Assembly (NCBI GenBank): GCA_017464425.1
Contig: JAFUDX010000012.1
Coordinates: 203,861-256,595 of the forward strand
Reading direction: 5' to 3'
Length of the DNA stretch: 52,735 bases
DNA from: Treponema sp.
GTDB taxonomy: Bacteria > Spirochaetota > Spirochaetia > Treponematales > Treponemataceae
In this document: positions 6,935 through 15,372 of the stretch, in pieces
Layout of the letters: each line of letters begins with the position of its first letter
How positions within the stretch are numbered: the first letter of the stretch is position 1
Position numbers and translations under genes: made by a program
The notes under the pieces: generated by a model
What the model saw: the letters and a program-made list of their open reading frames with translations, nothing else
Databases searched by the model: none
Told to the model about the DNA's origin: nothing

Positions 6935-8297
6935 TGTTGCTGAACTAGCAAAAATCATCACTGACACGAATCGCGTTGTTTTTGCTCCTGCAATCGAAGA
7001 AAAGTTTCTTTCCGATACGCTTGGTCGCAAAAAGGGAAATGCTTCCGCGCTCGTGTTCCCAGTTTCAACCGATGAGGTGTGCGCGATTGCCCGATTCGCG
7101 TATGAGAACGGCATTCCGCTCACGCCGCGCGGGGCTGGTACGAACCTCGTCGGCTCTACCGTTCCGCATGACGGCTCAGTTATCGTGGATTTTTCGCTCA
7201 TGAACCATATCCTTGAAATCGACAAGGAGAATTTCACCGCATGGGTTGAGCCGGGCGTGATTCTCGAAGATTTTCAAAAGCATGTTGAAAGTCTCGGGCT
7301 TTTCTATCCGCCTGATCCGGGCGAAAAACGAGCCTCAATCGGCGGAAATATCTCAACGAACGCAGGCGGAATGCGTGCGGTCAAATACGGCGTTACGCGC
7401 GACTATGTGATGGCACTTGAAGCCGTGCTTTCAGACGGTCGCGTGATTCAAGTCGGCACGAAAAACCGCAAGGACACCACGGGGCTTGATTTAAAAGATG
7501 TGCTTATCGGCTCGGAAGGAACGCTCGCGCTCATCACAAAGTGTCTTCTTCGCCTTGTGGGAAAGTCCGAAAAATCTTTGAGCCTTTTGGTCGGATTCAG
7601 CTCGCTCAAAGCGGGCATTGAGGCTGTTCCCCAGATTCTAAAAGCGAACCTCAATCCCACCGCGCTTGAATTCATAGAAAGAAAAGTGATAAAACTCGGT
7701 GAGGATTTCTTAAAATTGCGTTTCCCTGCCGATTACGAAGCCTATCTTCTTCTGACCTTTGACGGAAGCACGGAAGAAATAGACTCCGCCGTAAAAAAAC
7801 TCAAAACGCTTCTTTCAAAAACGGCAGAAGAAATCATCACGCTTGACGACGCGGAGCTTTCGCAGAATGTGTGGCGCATTCGTGGCTGCTTGGTGAAAGC
7901 GGTTGAGGCGGTGAGCGAGCAAGAGCCGCTTGACATCGTTGTCCCGATTGCCCGCGTCGCGGATTTTGTTGCGTTCGTGAACAAATTGGAACAGAAAAGC
8001 GGAATGCAGATGATTAGCTTCGGACATGCGGGCGACGGCAATGTGCATTTGTGCGTGGTGCGCGGAACGAGAAGCGAAGAAGCGTGGGAAAAGGAACTTC
8101 ACGAAAATCTTTCCGAACTTTACGCCGAAGCGCGTGCTTTGGGCGGTCTCATCTCAGGTGAACACGGGCTTGGCACAAGCAAGCGCGATTTCTTCTTCGC
8201 CGAAACCCCCGCCGTGAATGTGGAGCTGATGAATTCCGTAAAACTCGCCTTTGACCCGAAAAGGCTCTTGAATTCAAATATATCTTATGTAAAATGA
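6924..8297 (+). CDS. GlcD/DLD-type FAD-linked 2-hydroxyacid oxidase
   Basis: The 457-residue enzyme begins at ATG 6924 inside the end of metQ; the frame continues upstream to 6753, but that part is a shadow of metQ. It has the PCMH-type FAD-binding fold (TPRGAGTNLVGS and VEPGVIL, then IGGNISTNAGGMRAVKYG) and the C-terminal FAD-oxidase domain with GHAGDGNVHL and GEHGLGTSKRDF. Family members oxidise glycolate, D-lactate or other D-2-hydroxyacids to 2-oxoacids. Overlap with metQ implies translational coupling and a link to methionine import. Next to an L-specific dehydrogenase and an aminotransferase, it could convert the D-hydroxy acid to the same oxoacid. No separate GlcE/GlcF subunit is present. 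Confidence 0.85.
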   Translation: MSSSVAELAKIITDTNRVVFAPAIEEKFLSDTLGRKKGNASALVFPVSTDEVCAIARFAYENGIPLTPRGAGTNLVGSTVPHDGSVIVDFSLMNHILEIDKENFTAWVEPGVILEDFQKHVESLGLFYPPDPGEKRASIGGNISTNAGGMRAVKYGVTRDYVMALEAVLSDGRVIQVGTKNRKDTTGLDLKDVLIGSEGTLALITKCLLRLVGKSEKSLSLLVGFSSLKAGIEAVPQILKANLNPTALEFIERKVIKLGEDFLKLRFPADYEAYLLLTFDGSTEEIDSAVKKLKTLLSKTAEEIITLDDAELSQNVWRIRGCLVKAVEAVSEQEPLDIVVPIARVADFVAFVNKLEQKSGMQMISFGHAGDGNVHLCVVRGTRSEEAWEKELHENLSELYAEARALGGLISGEHGLGTSKRDFFFAETPAVNVELMNSVKLAFDPKRLLNSNISYVK

Positions 8298-8369
8298 ATT
8301 CCTCACAGAGCAAAGGAGAACACAGAGAAAATCCTCTGTGAACTCTGTGTGCTCTGTGAGAAATTTAAA
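8298..8369. repeat. CTCACAGAG-type intergenic inverted repeat, copy 1
   Basis: It starts right after the FAD-oxidase stop with ATTCCTCACAGAGC and ends with CTCTGTGAG followed by AAATTTAAA. Several CACAGAG and CTCTGTG units face each other and can fold into a hairpin. The second copy (9540-9646) has the same outer ends; the pair brackets the aminotransferase gene. Confidence 0.75.
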
Positions 8370-8387
8370 ACTCTTTGGGAGAACTGT

Positions 8388-9557
8388 ATGCCAGCATTAT
8401 CAAATCGAACCAGTGTTTTTACCGACAGCGTTATCCGTCGCATGACACGCATCTCAAATCAATACGGCGCGGTGAATCTCTCGCAGGGCTTTCCTGATTT
8501 TGAGCCGCCCAAAGAAATCCTTGCCCGCCTTGCCGAAGTCACGCGCGAAGATTTTCATCAGTATTCAACGACTTGGGGCGCGCAGAATTTCCGCGAGGCA
8601 CTTGCCGCAAAAATCACGCACTTTTCGGGAGTGGAAGTTGACCCGAACGCAGAGCTTGTCGTAACTTGCGGCTCAACCGAAGCGATGATGGCGGCAATGA
8701 TGAGCGTGACGAATCCCGGCGACAAGGTGATTGTCTTTTCTCCGTTCTACGAAAATTACGGCGCGGACACGATTCTTTCGGGGGCAGAACCGATTTATGT
8801 GCCGCTCATTCCGCCGACCTTCCGATTTGACGCAACCGTGCTTGAAGACGCGTTCAAGCAAAAGCCAAAGGCGATTATTGTCTGCAATCCGTCGAACCCG
8901 TGCGGCAAAGTCTTTACGCGCGAAGAGCTTACGGTTATCGCCAGCCTCGCCAAAAAATACGACACTTTCGTGATTACCGATGAAGTCTACGAGCATATTC
9001 TCTACAAACCGCACGAGCATGTGTATATGGCAAGTTTGCCCGGCATGAAAGAACGCACGATTACCTGTAATTCGCTCTCAAAGACGTACTCAATCACGGG
9101 CTGGCGGCTCGGTTACACGCAAGCAAATCCCGAAATCACCGACCGAATCAAAAAAGTGCATGATTTTTTGACTGTGGGAGCCGCCGCACCCTTGCAGGAA
9201 GCCGCCGTCACGGGCTTAAAGTTCGGCGATGAGTATTACCGCGACTTGCAGGAAAAATACACGCACAAGCGCGACTTGTTCTTGCGTGGCTTGGAATCAA
9301 TCGGCTTACAGCACACCGTTCCCGAAGGCGCATACTACATTCTGATTGACATTTCAGAATTCGGCTTTGAAAGTGATTTAGAATTCGCCGAAGTCCTTGC
9401 GCAAAAAGTGGGGGTAGGGGCGGTTCCTGGCTCTAGCTTCTTTAAAGAAAAAGAAAATCGCTTCGTCCGTCTCCACTTCGCCAAAAAAGACGAAACGCTT
9501 AACGAAGCGTTGAACAGATTGAACGATATAAGAATAAAAATTCCTCACAGAGCCTAA
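8388..9557 (+). CDS. PLP-dependent class I/II aminotransferase (methionine/kynurenine aminotransferase-like)
   Basis: Start ATG 8388 has GGGAG upstream and gives 389 residues. The fold type I family is shown by LSQGFPDFEPP, YSTTWGAQNFREAL, NPSNPCGKVF, the aspartate in VITDEVYEH, and PLP lysine in NSLSKTYSITGWRLGY. The C-terminal substrate arginine lies in ENRFVRLHFA. The sequence resembles the YbdL/kynurenine aminotransferase group, whose members commonly use methionine and aromatic or branched amino acids. With MetNIQ and two hydroxyacid oxidoreductases beside it, methionine/2-keto-4-methylthiobutyrate is a reasonable substrate pair, but that is inference. Its last codons (PHRA and stop) are encoded by the flanking repeat. 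Confidence 0.85.
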   Translation: MPALSNRTSVFTDSVIRRMTRISNQYGAVNLSQGFPDFEPPKEILARLAEVTREDFHQYSTTWGAQNFREALAAKITHFSGVEVDPNAELVVTCGSTEAMMAAMMSVTNPGDKVIVFSPFYENYGADTILSGAEPIYVPLIPPTFRFDATVLEDAFKQKPKAIIVCNPSNPCGKVFTREELTVIASLAKKYDTFVITDEVYEHILYKPHEHVYMASLPGMKERTITCNSLSKTYSITGWRLGYTQANPEITDRIKKVHDFLTVGAAAPLQEAAVTGLKFGDEYYRDLQEKYTHKRDLFLRGLESIGLQHTVPEGAYYILIDISEFGFESDLEFAEVLAQKVGVGAVPGSSFFKEKENRFVRLHFAKKDETLNEALNRLNDIRIKIPHRA

Positions 9558-9646
9558 GAGCGCACAGAGGATGTGTTATAGCTGAACGATTTCCTTGTAC
9601 TTGAAATCTCTCTGTGAACTCTGTGTCCTCTGTGAGAAATTTAAAT
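9540..9646. repeat. CTCACAGAG-type intergenic inverted repeat, copy 2
   Basis: Outer ends match copy 1: ATTCCTCACAGAGC on the left and CTCTGTGAG plus AAATTTAAA on the right. The middle is different and longer. The left end encodes the last residues and stop of the aminotransferase; the right end contains the stop codon of the minus-strand EAL gene, so the repeat spans the whole convergent junction. Confidence 0.75.
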
Positions 9647-11332
9647 CTCGTATTTTGGTGAAATAAGCCGCTTTTCAAATTCATCGTGGTCAAGGGCTTT
9701 GTCGAACAAAAAGCCTTGCGCCATGTGGCATTCGTTTGCGAGCAAGAACTGGGCTTGTTCTTTTGTCTCAACGCCCTCGGCAATCACTTTGATTCCAAGC
9801 TCGTGCGCCATCTGAATGATTGAGCGGCTGATAACGCGGTCGGTCTTTGCTTTTTGGTCATCGCCCGCCGCCACATTGTCGATTAAGGATTTGTCGAGTT
9901 TTATGACATCGGGATTTAAATTGCGCACAAGGCTCATCGAAGAGTAGCCCGTTCCAAAGTCGTCGATTGAGATTTTAAAGCCCGCGCTTTGCATGGTGTT
10001 CACAAAAGCGATGAGACGGTCAAAATACTGATAGTCCGAAAGTTCCGTAAGCTCCAGTTCGAGATATTTTGACGGCACATCGTATTTTTTTAGAACGGAA
10101 AGAATGTGCTCTTCAAAATGCTCGTCTGAGAGGTGGAGCTTTGAGAAATTCGTCGAAATCAAAACCGGCTCGATTCCCTTGTTGAGCCATTCGCGGATAT
10201 TCTTGCACACGGTCTCAAGCACATAAAAATCGAGGTTCTTGATGGTTCCTTCCTGCTCCAGAATGGGAATGAATTCTGCCGGAGTGATGAGCCGCTGCGC
10301 GTACCAGCGCGAAAGAGCCTCGCAGCCGCAGAGCGTGTTCGTGCGCAAATCGACTTTTGGCTGATAGTAGACTTTGAATTCGTGCTTTGCGAGCGAATCC
10401 ATGAACATGTTCGAGATGCTTTTGTCGTGCAGTGCCTTTTCGAGCATTTCCTGCGCGAAGAAAATGATGTCGTGGTTTCGCGAATGCCGTGCCCTGTCGA
10501 GCGCGACGGCGGAATTCGACATGATGTCGCCGAAAGTTGACTCGCTGTTCGTTTCGTAGATTCCCGCCCGCACATCGATTTTGATTAATTCAACCGTACC
10601 TTTGTTATTCACCGAAACCGATATGTTTTTTATGAAGCGGATAAAATCTTTAAGCCGTTTTGCGGGACAGAGCACAAGAAAATTGTCGCTTCCGAGTCGG
10701 GCAAGGTGGCCTTTTCCTTCGAGAAAGCTTTGCACGAGCATGCTGTATTTTCGCAAGATGATGTCACCGTTGTCGGTGGTCACTTTTTGGTTTATGTATT
10801 TAAAATTTTTGAAATTGAGCAGAATGACTGAAAATTCTTGAATTTCGTTTTTTGAGAGAATTTCGCCTACGACTTCTTGAAATCCGTGCAGATTGAGCGC
10901 ACCAGTGAGCGGGTCAGTGATTTTGACTGCCGACATGAGTCCCAAAAGACGCGCGCGGCTGCAAAGAATATAGGACAAATCGACATAAAAATCGATGATT
11001 CTTGTGTTTTCTTCGTTCCATTCAACGCCGGAAACAAGGTATGCCTGTAATCGTATAAAACCGTTTTCTTCGGTAAAGTAAAATTTTTCGCGCGGAACAG
11101 GATTGAATCCTTTCGGATGTTCGAAATGTAAGATTTCTTTGTTTAGTCCGAGCGGTTCGTATACATTCTGTGGGTTTGCAACGGTGACTGAAAGCTTTCC
11201 TAATTGCAAATCATCGGCAAAATCTGCGATCGTTTCTTGCAGTTTTTGATTCATCTGCTCAAGAGTCGTGATGCCTGATGATACCTTTGAGATGAAGTCG
11301 CATAATTTTTCGCTCGCAAATGATAGTTTCAA
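9641..11332 (-). CDS. GGDEF (degenerate)-EAL domain protein, probable c-di-GMP phosphodiesterase
   Basis: The 563-residue cytoplasmic protein starts at TTG 11332 with GAGGGG five bases upstream. About 130 N-terminal residues of unknown fold precede a GGDEF domain (about 135-295) whose active-site motif reads LGSDNF (213-218) instead of GGDEF, so cyclase activity is unlikely. The EAL domain is intact by eye: CEALSRW at 337-343, STNFSK, ELELTE, IDDFGTGYSS, the lysine in VIKLDKS, IAEGVET and QGFLF. These are the Mg-binding and catalytic positions of c-di-GMP hydrolases. It probably lowers c-di-GMP, with the dead GGDEF domain sensing nucleotide or acting in regulation. A ComFB-domain gene at 15.4-16.1 kb could be a c-di-GMP reader. 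Confidence 0.88.
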   Translation of the reverse strand: MKLSFASEKLCDFISKVSSGITTLEQMNQKLQETIADFADDLQLGKLSVTVANPQNVYEPLGLNKEILHFEHPKGFNPVPREKFYFTEENGFIRLQAYLVSGVEWNEENTRIIDFYVDLSYILCSRARLLGLMSAVKITDPLTGALNLHGFQEVVGEILSKNEIQEFSVILLNFKNFKYINQKVTTDNGDIILRKYSMLVQSFLEGKGHLARLGSDNFLVLCPAKRLKDFIRFIKNISVSVNNKGTVELIKIDVRAGIYETNSESTFGDIMSNSAVALDRARHSRNHDIIFFAQEMLEKALHDKSISNMFMDSLAKHEFKVYYQPKVDLRTNTLCGCEALSRWYAQRLITPAEFIPILEQEGTIKNLDFYVLETVCKNIREWLNKGIEPVLISTNFSKLHLSDEHFEEHILSVLKKYDVPSKYLELELTELSDYQYFDRLIAFVNTMQSAGFKISIDDFGTGYSSMSLVRNLNPDVIKLDKSLIDNVAAGDDQKAKTDRVISRSIIQMAHELGIKVIAEGVETKEQAQFLLANECHMAQGFLFDKALDHDEFEKRLISPKYEI

Positions 11333-11427
11333 AATATCCCCTCAAAAAAATCTATCTTCTATTTTAATACTAGTTGATTTTTTTTCAAGTTTTTAAGACA
11401 ATTATAGGCAATAAAAAAAACAAAATT

Positions 11428-12102
11428 ATGGAAAATAATCTTTTAACACTTTCGCATTTGGAAACCTTGTCTTCTGCAGATTTAATTGCGCTTGCTGATG
11501 ACTATGGAATCGATATTCCAGAAAACCTTAACAGGCGTTTTATAATTGCGGAACTTCTTGAGGTTGCCCAAGAATTCAATCAAAAACCTGCGCCAGTTCA
11601 AATCATGGATGAAGGCGGTGAAGTTCCGGAAAATTCCTCAGAACTTCCAGAGTCGTTCAACGAAACAGAAATTTCTGTCATTTTTCGGAATCCGGCATGG
11701 GCGTTTGTTTTTTGGGACATCAGTGCCGAAGCGTTAAAGCGAATTTCTGAGTCATCGCGGTTTAAGAACCTTGTTCTTCGTATTCTCTATTTCGAGAATT
11801 TTGATGATGTTACTCCCGTTGCGTACTACGATATAGACATTTCTCTTTCCGATCGCGAGCAATATGTGCTTCTTGAGGCTGGCAAAAAGTTTTTCAGAAT
11901 TGATTTAGTTGCTTTTTTTTCAGACGGCACGAGCGATAATCTTACCATATCAGAAAAACTTCAAATGCCGGCAACGCCTCAGATTTTTGCAAAGGCACTT
12001 CCTGGCGAAGAATTTGAAGTTCCCAAAATTCTTGAGCTTTCAGGAATCAAAAAACTTTTAAAATCACATTACGAAAAATACCGTCAGTCTTTTGTGGAGT
12101 AG
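11428..12102 (+). CDS. DUF4912 domain protein
   Basis: The 224-residue protein starts best at ATG 11428; the frame opens at 11374, but the earlier residues look non-coding. No strong ribosome binding site is seen. The first 40 residues resemble a Rho-N/SAP-like helical pair (LSSADLIALADDYGIDIPENLNRRFIIAELL). Residues 85-215 fit DUF4912 (WAFVFWDIS, FRIDLVAFF). DUF4912 proteins often pair with or are fused to GH57/DUF1957 proteins, and here the GH57 gene starts 4 bases downstream, so they probably act together. Biochemical role unknown. Confidence 0.75.
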   Translation: MENNLLTLSHLETLSSADLIALADDYGIDIPENLNRRFIIAELLEVAQEFNQKPAPVQIMDEGGEVPENSSELPESFNETEISVIFRNPAWAFVFWDISAEALKRISESSRFKNLVLRILYFENFDDVTPVAYYDIDISLSDREQYVLLEAGKKFFRIDLVAFFSDGTSDNLTISEKLQMPATPQIFAKALPGEEFEVPKILELSGIKKLLKSHYEKYRQSFVE

Positions 12103-12105
12103 GAA

Positions 12106-13698
12106 ATGGCAAAAAATCTTATTGTAACAATTGTCGCTCATCAGGGCTACATTCGCCATGAAGACGAAAAAGAATTCGCCCTTCAGAACGACATTCTTTT
12201 TAATGCGATTTCACATACCTATCTTCCGCTTATTAATTTGTTTCACCGACTAGAAGATGAACATGTCGATTTTAAACTTGCGATGGTATTTTCTCCGTCA
12301 CTTTGCTCGCTTTTGGACGATCACACTATTCAAGAACAATATGTGCACTGGCTTGAAAAGCGGATTGCGCTGGGCGAGGCTGAACTGCTTCGTTTGGCTT
12401 CGGATGAATCTCTCTTAAAAAATGCTCAAAAATGCTTGAACAAGGCAAAAAAAGATTTGTCTGATTTTACACAAGTCTATTCACAGAATCTTTTAAAAGA
12501 ATTTGCGTATTTTGCCGAAAAAGGCAATCTGGAGCTGCTTGCAACATGCGGCACATACGCTTTTTTGCCGCATTATGGCGACATGACAGAAATTTTAAAT
12601 GCTCAGGTCGAAATCGGGCTGCTTTCCCATCGGCACTATTTTGGCTCAAATCCTGACGGTTTCTATCTGCCGTTTATGGGTTATACGCCTGGAATCGAGC
12701 GTGTTCTTCGTTCGTATGGATTCCGTTACACAATCGTTGATATTCGTTCCTTGCTTTTTAGCGAAAATCCTCCAGAACACGGAATTTTTGCGCCGGTTCG
12801 CTGCGATTTGGATACTTCTACAAGCCTTACGCATACCTCGCTCGCTCTTTTTGCGCAGGACGCAGATTCTCCAGACGATGTGATTTCTTTTTCTCACAAT
12901 TCCGTTTACAAAGAGCAGGGAAAGGACATCGCTTTTGAACTTTCTGGTGAGACACTGCAAAACTGTGGCTTTCTCGAAGAAGATCTGACCCGAATTCCGT
13001 CATATTTCCGCTATTGGAACAAACATCATGCCGTTTACAGCGAGTCCGAAGTTTCACAACAGCTTAAAATTGACGCACAGGCGTTTATCGATTCTAAAAA
13101 TGCCAAGCTCACTGAAGCCGAGCAGCTTATGAAAGGAAAGTCGCCCTCGCTTCTCTGCATAATTGATGCCAAAACACTGGGTCAGGACTGGGCGGAAGGC
13201 GTTGACTGGCTGGAGCAGGTAATCCGCGTTGCGAACGAATCTTCGCTTTCTCTTTCTCATCTTTCTCCGCTGATTGGCAATCAATTTGCGCTTCCAAAAA
13301 TCAAGCCGTATTCAGGGGCCGCGCAAGGCAACAGTTATGGCGAAGATTTGCTTGACAGTACGAACGGCTGGATGATTCGCTATACGCGCAAAATGAGCAA
13401 GCGCATGGTTGATTTGTCAGACCGATTTCCCAACGAAACGGGGCTTAAAGTGCGGCTTCTTGATCTTGGGGCAAAGGAACTTATGCTGTCTCAAAGCGGA
13501 GAGTGGGCGAAGATGATTCATGATGGCGTTTTCCCTGAATATGCGACAAAACGGTTCAAAGAATCAATCAAGGCATTTATGATTGTGTTTGATGCATTAG
13601 GCTCAAACACCGTAAGCACGGAATGGCTCACGAAACTCGAAAAAGAGCATGTCATCTTCCCCTGGATGAATTTTAGAATGTTCTCGCCAAAAAAATAA
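12106..13698 (+). CDS. GH57/DUF1957 branching-enzyme-like protein lacking the catalytic glutamate
   Basis: The 530-residue protein resembles GH57 1,4-alpha-glucan branching enzymes. Region 1 is AHQGYIRH (11-18), region 2 ELLATCGTYAFLP, region 3 GFYLPFMGYTPGIERVLRSYG (185-205), region 4 IIDAKTLGQDWAEG (352-365), and the DUF1957 tail ends IFPWMNFRMF. In active members region 3 reads LPE with glutamate as nucleophile; here residue 190 is phenylalanine. The acid aspartate appears kept as Asp354. The protein is therefore either inactive and glycan-binding or uses another residue. It follows DUF4912 after three bases. Glycogen metabolism is a guess from the family; no other glycogen gene is near. 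Confidence 0.82.
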   Translation: MAKNLIVTIVAHQGYIRHEDEKEFALQNDILFNAISHTYLPLINLFHRLEDEHVDFKLAMVFSPSLCSLLDDHTIQEQYVHWLEKRIALGEAELLRLASDESLLKNAQKCLNKAKKDLSDFTQVYSQNLLKEFAYFAEKGNLELLATCGTYAFLPHYGDMTEILNAQVEIGLLSHRHYFGSNPDGFYLPFMGYTPGIERVLRSYGFRYTIVDIRSLLFSENPPEHGIFAPVRCDLDTSTSLTHTSLALFAQDADSPDDVISFSHNSVYKEQGKDIAFELSGETLQNCGFLEEDLTRIPSYFRYWNKHHAVYSESEVSQQLKIDAQAFIDSKNAKLTEAEQLMKGKSPSLLCIIDAKTLGQDWAEGVDWLEQVIRVANESSLSLSHLSPLIGNQFALPKIKPYSGAAQGNSYGEDLLDSTNGWMIRYTRKMSKRMVDLSDRFPNETGLKVRLLDLGAKELMLSQSGEWAKMIHDGVFPEYATKRFKESIKAFMIVFDALGSNTVSTEWLTKLEKEHVIFPWMNFRMFSPKK

Positions 13699-13709
13699 CA
13701 AAGACAGCC

Positions 13710-15020
13710 TTATTCATCATCGAAGTCAATCGCGTACATATTGTCCAATTCTGCTTTCTGGCTGTTGAAGTTGATGGCTGTGGCTCTGGCTTGGATTGCA
13801 GGCTCAAATTGTATGCACAAGGGAGAAGCGGCGGCAATGGCGATTGCTTCGTTCCATTTTAAAATTGCTTCGTTATAGTAGCCCTCTGCGTACAAGCGGA
13901 GTCCTGCAAGATAACTTGCATCCACTTTTTCCATTGTTGCCTTTCTGCCACGGTCTCCGAGCGTCATTTTTGCGCTTACCGAAATGTGATTCACGGGATT
14001 CGCCGATGAAGTGAGGTCGAGGGTGTATGCGACATCCATTTTAATTCCTTTGAGTTCAAATTCGCTTCCGAGAGAAAAACGCGGGTTTGCGCCTTGAAGC
14101 AAAAATCCCAGCTGGAACGCAAAAATCGGCGTGATTTGTGTTTCGATTCCGCTTGCGAATGAAAGTGTGCCACTTGAAAGGTCGGTAAAAAGAAATGGCT
14201 TTCGTAATTCTGTGCAGATTGTGACTCGTGAAAATGGTTTGTATGAAAGGGATGCTGAAATTCGTGAAGGCGTGCTGTCATCTTGCGTGACAGAAGAGCC
14301 GAATCCAGTGAGCGCAACGCCGAAATTATTGAGCGTGAGGGCGACTTTGAGATTTTCCGTTCGGTCAGAATAGAATTTGAGGGCATTGAATCTGAGCAGC
14401 ATACCCAAATCTGCCATGAGCCCCAGAGCAGATTGCTCCAATCCTGAGCCAGAAATGACAGAATCGGTGCGATTGTCGGTGTAGTCGGGCACGCTTCGCC
14501 ATGCGAATTTTGCGTTTAGTCCTACGGCAAGCCCTTTAAAAGTGTAGCCGGCTAAAAAATTGTATGCCGTGTTTATGGTGAGGGACGTTTCGCTGTAGTA
14601 GTTGCGGGCAACTCTGTCTCCGTACAGGTTATATTCTGAAAAGGGCACATAAAAGCATTTTAACTGCGCGCCGTATCCGAGCGTTCCGTTACGGCGGGTG
14701 AATGAAACTGTCTCCAATGCTGAGTCTGCAATCCATGCATTGTGAAACACAGAGACTTCTGTTTTTTCGAGGACTGCACTTGCGGCGGGATTGTAGTCAA
14801 AAAAACTGGAATCGTCTGCGAGTGCGGTGAACGCCGTACCGAGTGCTTCTGTTCTGCCACCTGATGGAATATTCATGGAGCGGAAAACGGTGTTTCCTTC
14901 GTTTGAATCAATTGACGATGAAAAAATATCTTCGATCGTGGACGCGGCATCGGTAAGGTCGAAAGCCGAAAGTTGTGAGAATATATAAAAAAATTCTAAT
15001 ATAACGAAGAGTTTTTTCAT
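13710..15020 (-). CDS. UPF0164 family FadL-like outer-membrane protein
   Basis: The 436-residue protein has a signal peptide (MKKLFVILEFFYIFSQLSA) and a beta-rich body with alternating aromatic strands. Motifs GGRTEALGTAFTALADD and YNPAASAVLEKTEVSVFH are typical of the FadL/PorV-like group and of treponemal UPF0164 proteins. The last 80 residues contain a TPR-like helix pair (LYAEGYYNEAILKWNEAIAIA). Likely role is transport of hydrophobic compounds across the outer membrane. Its -10 box lies only 8 bases before the ATG and no Shine-Dalgarno is seen. It converges on the GH57 gene with an 11-base gap. Confidence 0.82.
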   Translation of the reverse strand: MKKLFVILEFFYIFSQLSAFDLTDAASTIEDIFSSSIDSNEGNTVFRSMNIPSGGRTEALGTAFTALADDSSFFDYNPAASAVLEKTEVSVFHNAWIADSALETVSFTRRNGTLGYGAQLKCFYVPFSEYNLYGDRVARNYYSETSLTINTAYNFLAGYTFKGLAVGLNAKFAWRSVPDYTDNRTDSVISGSGLEQSALGLMADLGMLLRFNALKFYSDRTENLKVALTLNNFGVALTGFGSSVTQDDSTPSRISASLSYKPFSRVTICTELRKPFLFTDLSSGTLSFASGIETQITPIFAFQLGFLLQGANPRFSLGSEFELKGIKMDVAYTLDLTSSANPVNHISVSAKMTLGDRGRKATMEKVDASYLAGLRLYAEGYYNEAILKWNEAIAIAAASPLCIQFEPAIQARATAINFNSQKAELDNMYAIDFDDE

Positions 15021-15028
15021 CTTACTAT

Positions 15029-15056
15029 ATTATACTGTATCTTCGGAAAAAAACAA
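15029..15056 (-). promoter_or_regulatory. Promoter of the UPF0164 gene, leaderless type
   Basis: On the minus strand TTGTTT, 16 bases, then TATAAT (plus-strand 15029-15034) precedes the ATG by 8 bases, so the predicted transcript begins at or within two bases of the start codon. Confidence 0.6.
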
Positions 15057-15112
15057 AGGAATCTGAAACTATGAAGAAAAAACGCATGAAAACCTGACCG
15101 CGCATTTAAAAC

Positions 15113-15137
15113 AAAAAAAGCAACTCATCTGAGCTGC
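15113..15137 (-). terminator. Rho-independent terminator of the tRNA transcript
   Basis: Reading the minus strand, GCAGCTC, loop AGAT, then GAGTTGC form a 7-bp stem with one G-T pair, followed by seven T. It lies just past tRNA-Pro. Confidence 0.75.
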
Positions 15138-15153
15138 CACTAAAAAAACTTCT

Positions 15154-15226
15154 TCGGGATGACAGGATTCGAACCTGCGACATCTTGGTCCCAAACCAAG
15201 CGCGCTACCAGCTGCGCTACATCCCG
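15154..15226 (-). tRNA. tRNA-Pro (anticodon TGG)
   Basis: A full cloverleaf can be drawn on the minus strand: acceptor CGGGATG pairs with CATCCCG, anticodon stem CTTGG/CCAAG encloses loop TTTGGGA, and the T arm has GGTTCGAATCC. The anticodon TGG reads proline codons. CCA is not encoded. Confidence 0.95.
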
Positions 15227-15232
15227 TGTTTG

Positions 15233-15305
15233 TGGGCAGTGAGAGACTCGAACTCCCGACAACCTGGGTGTAAACCAGGGGCTCTACCAACTGAGCTAAC
15301 TGCCC
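15233..15305 (-). tRNA. tRNA-Val (anticodon TAC)
   Basis: On the minus strand acceptor GGGCAGT pairs with ACTGCCC, the D arm has AGCTCAGTTGGTAGAGC, the anticodon stem CCTGG/CCAGG encloses TTTACAC, and the T arm has GTTCGAGTC. The anticodon TAC reads valine. Six bases separate it from tRNA-Pro; both share one promoter. CCA is not encoded. Confidence 0.95.
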
Positions 15306-15318
15306 AAAGAATGAAGTT

Positions 15319-15347
15319 ATTCTAACAAAATGTACTGTGCGTGTCAA
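15319..15347 (-). promoter_or_regulatory. Promoter of the tRNA-Val/tRNA-Pro unit
   Basis: Minus-strand TTGACA (15347-15342), 17-base spacer and TAGAAT (15324-15319) end 13 bases before the tRNA-Val 5' end. Confidence 0.8.
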
Positions 15348-15372
15348 TAAGTTTTGTGCAAAATCAGAAAAA

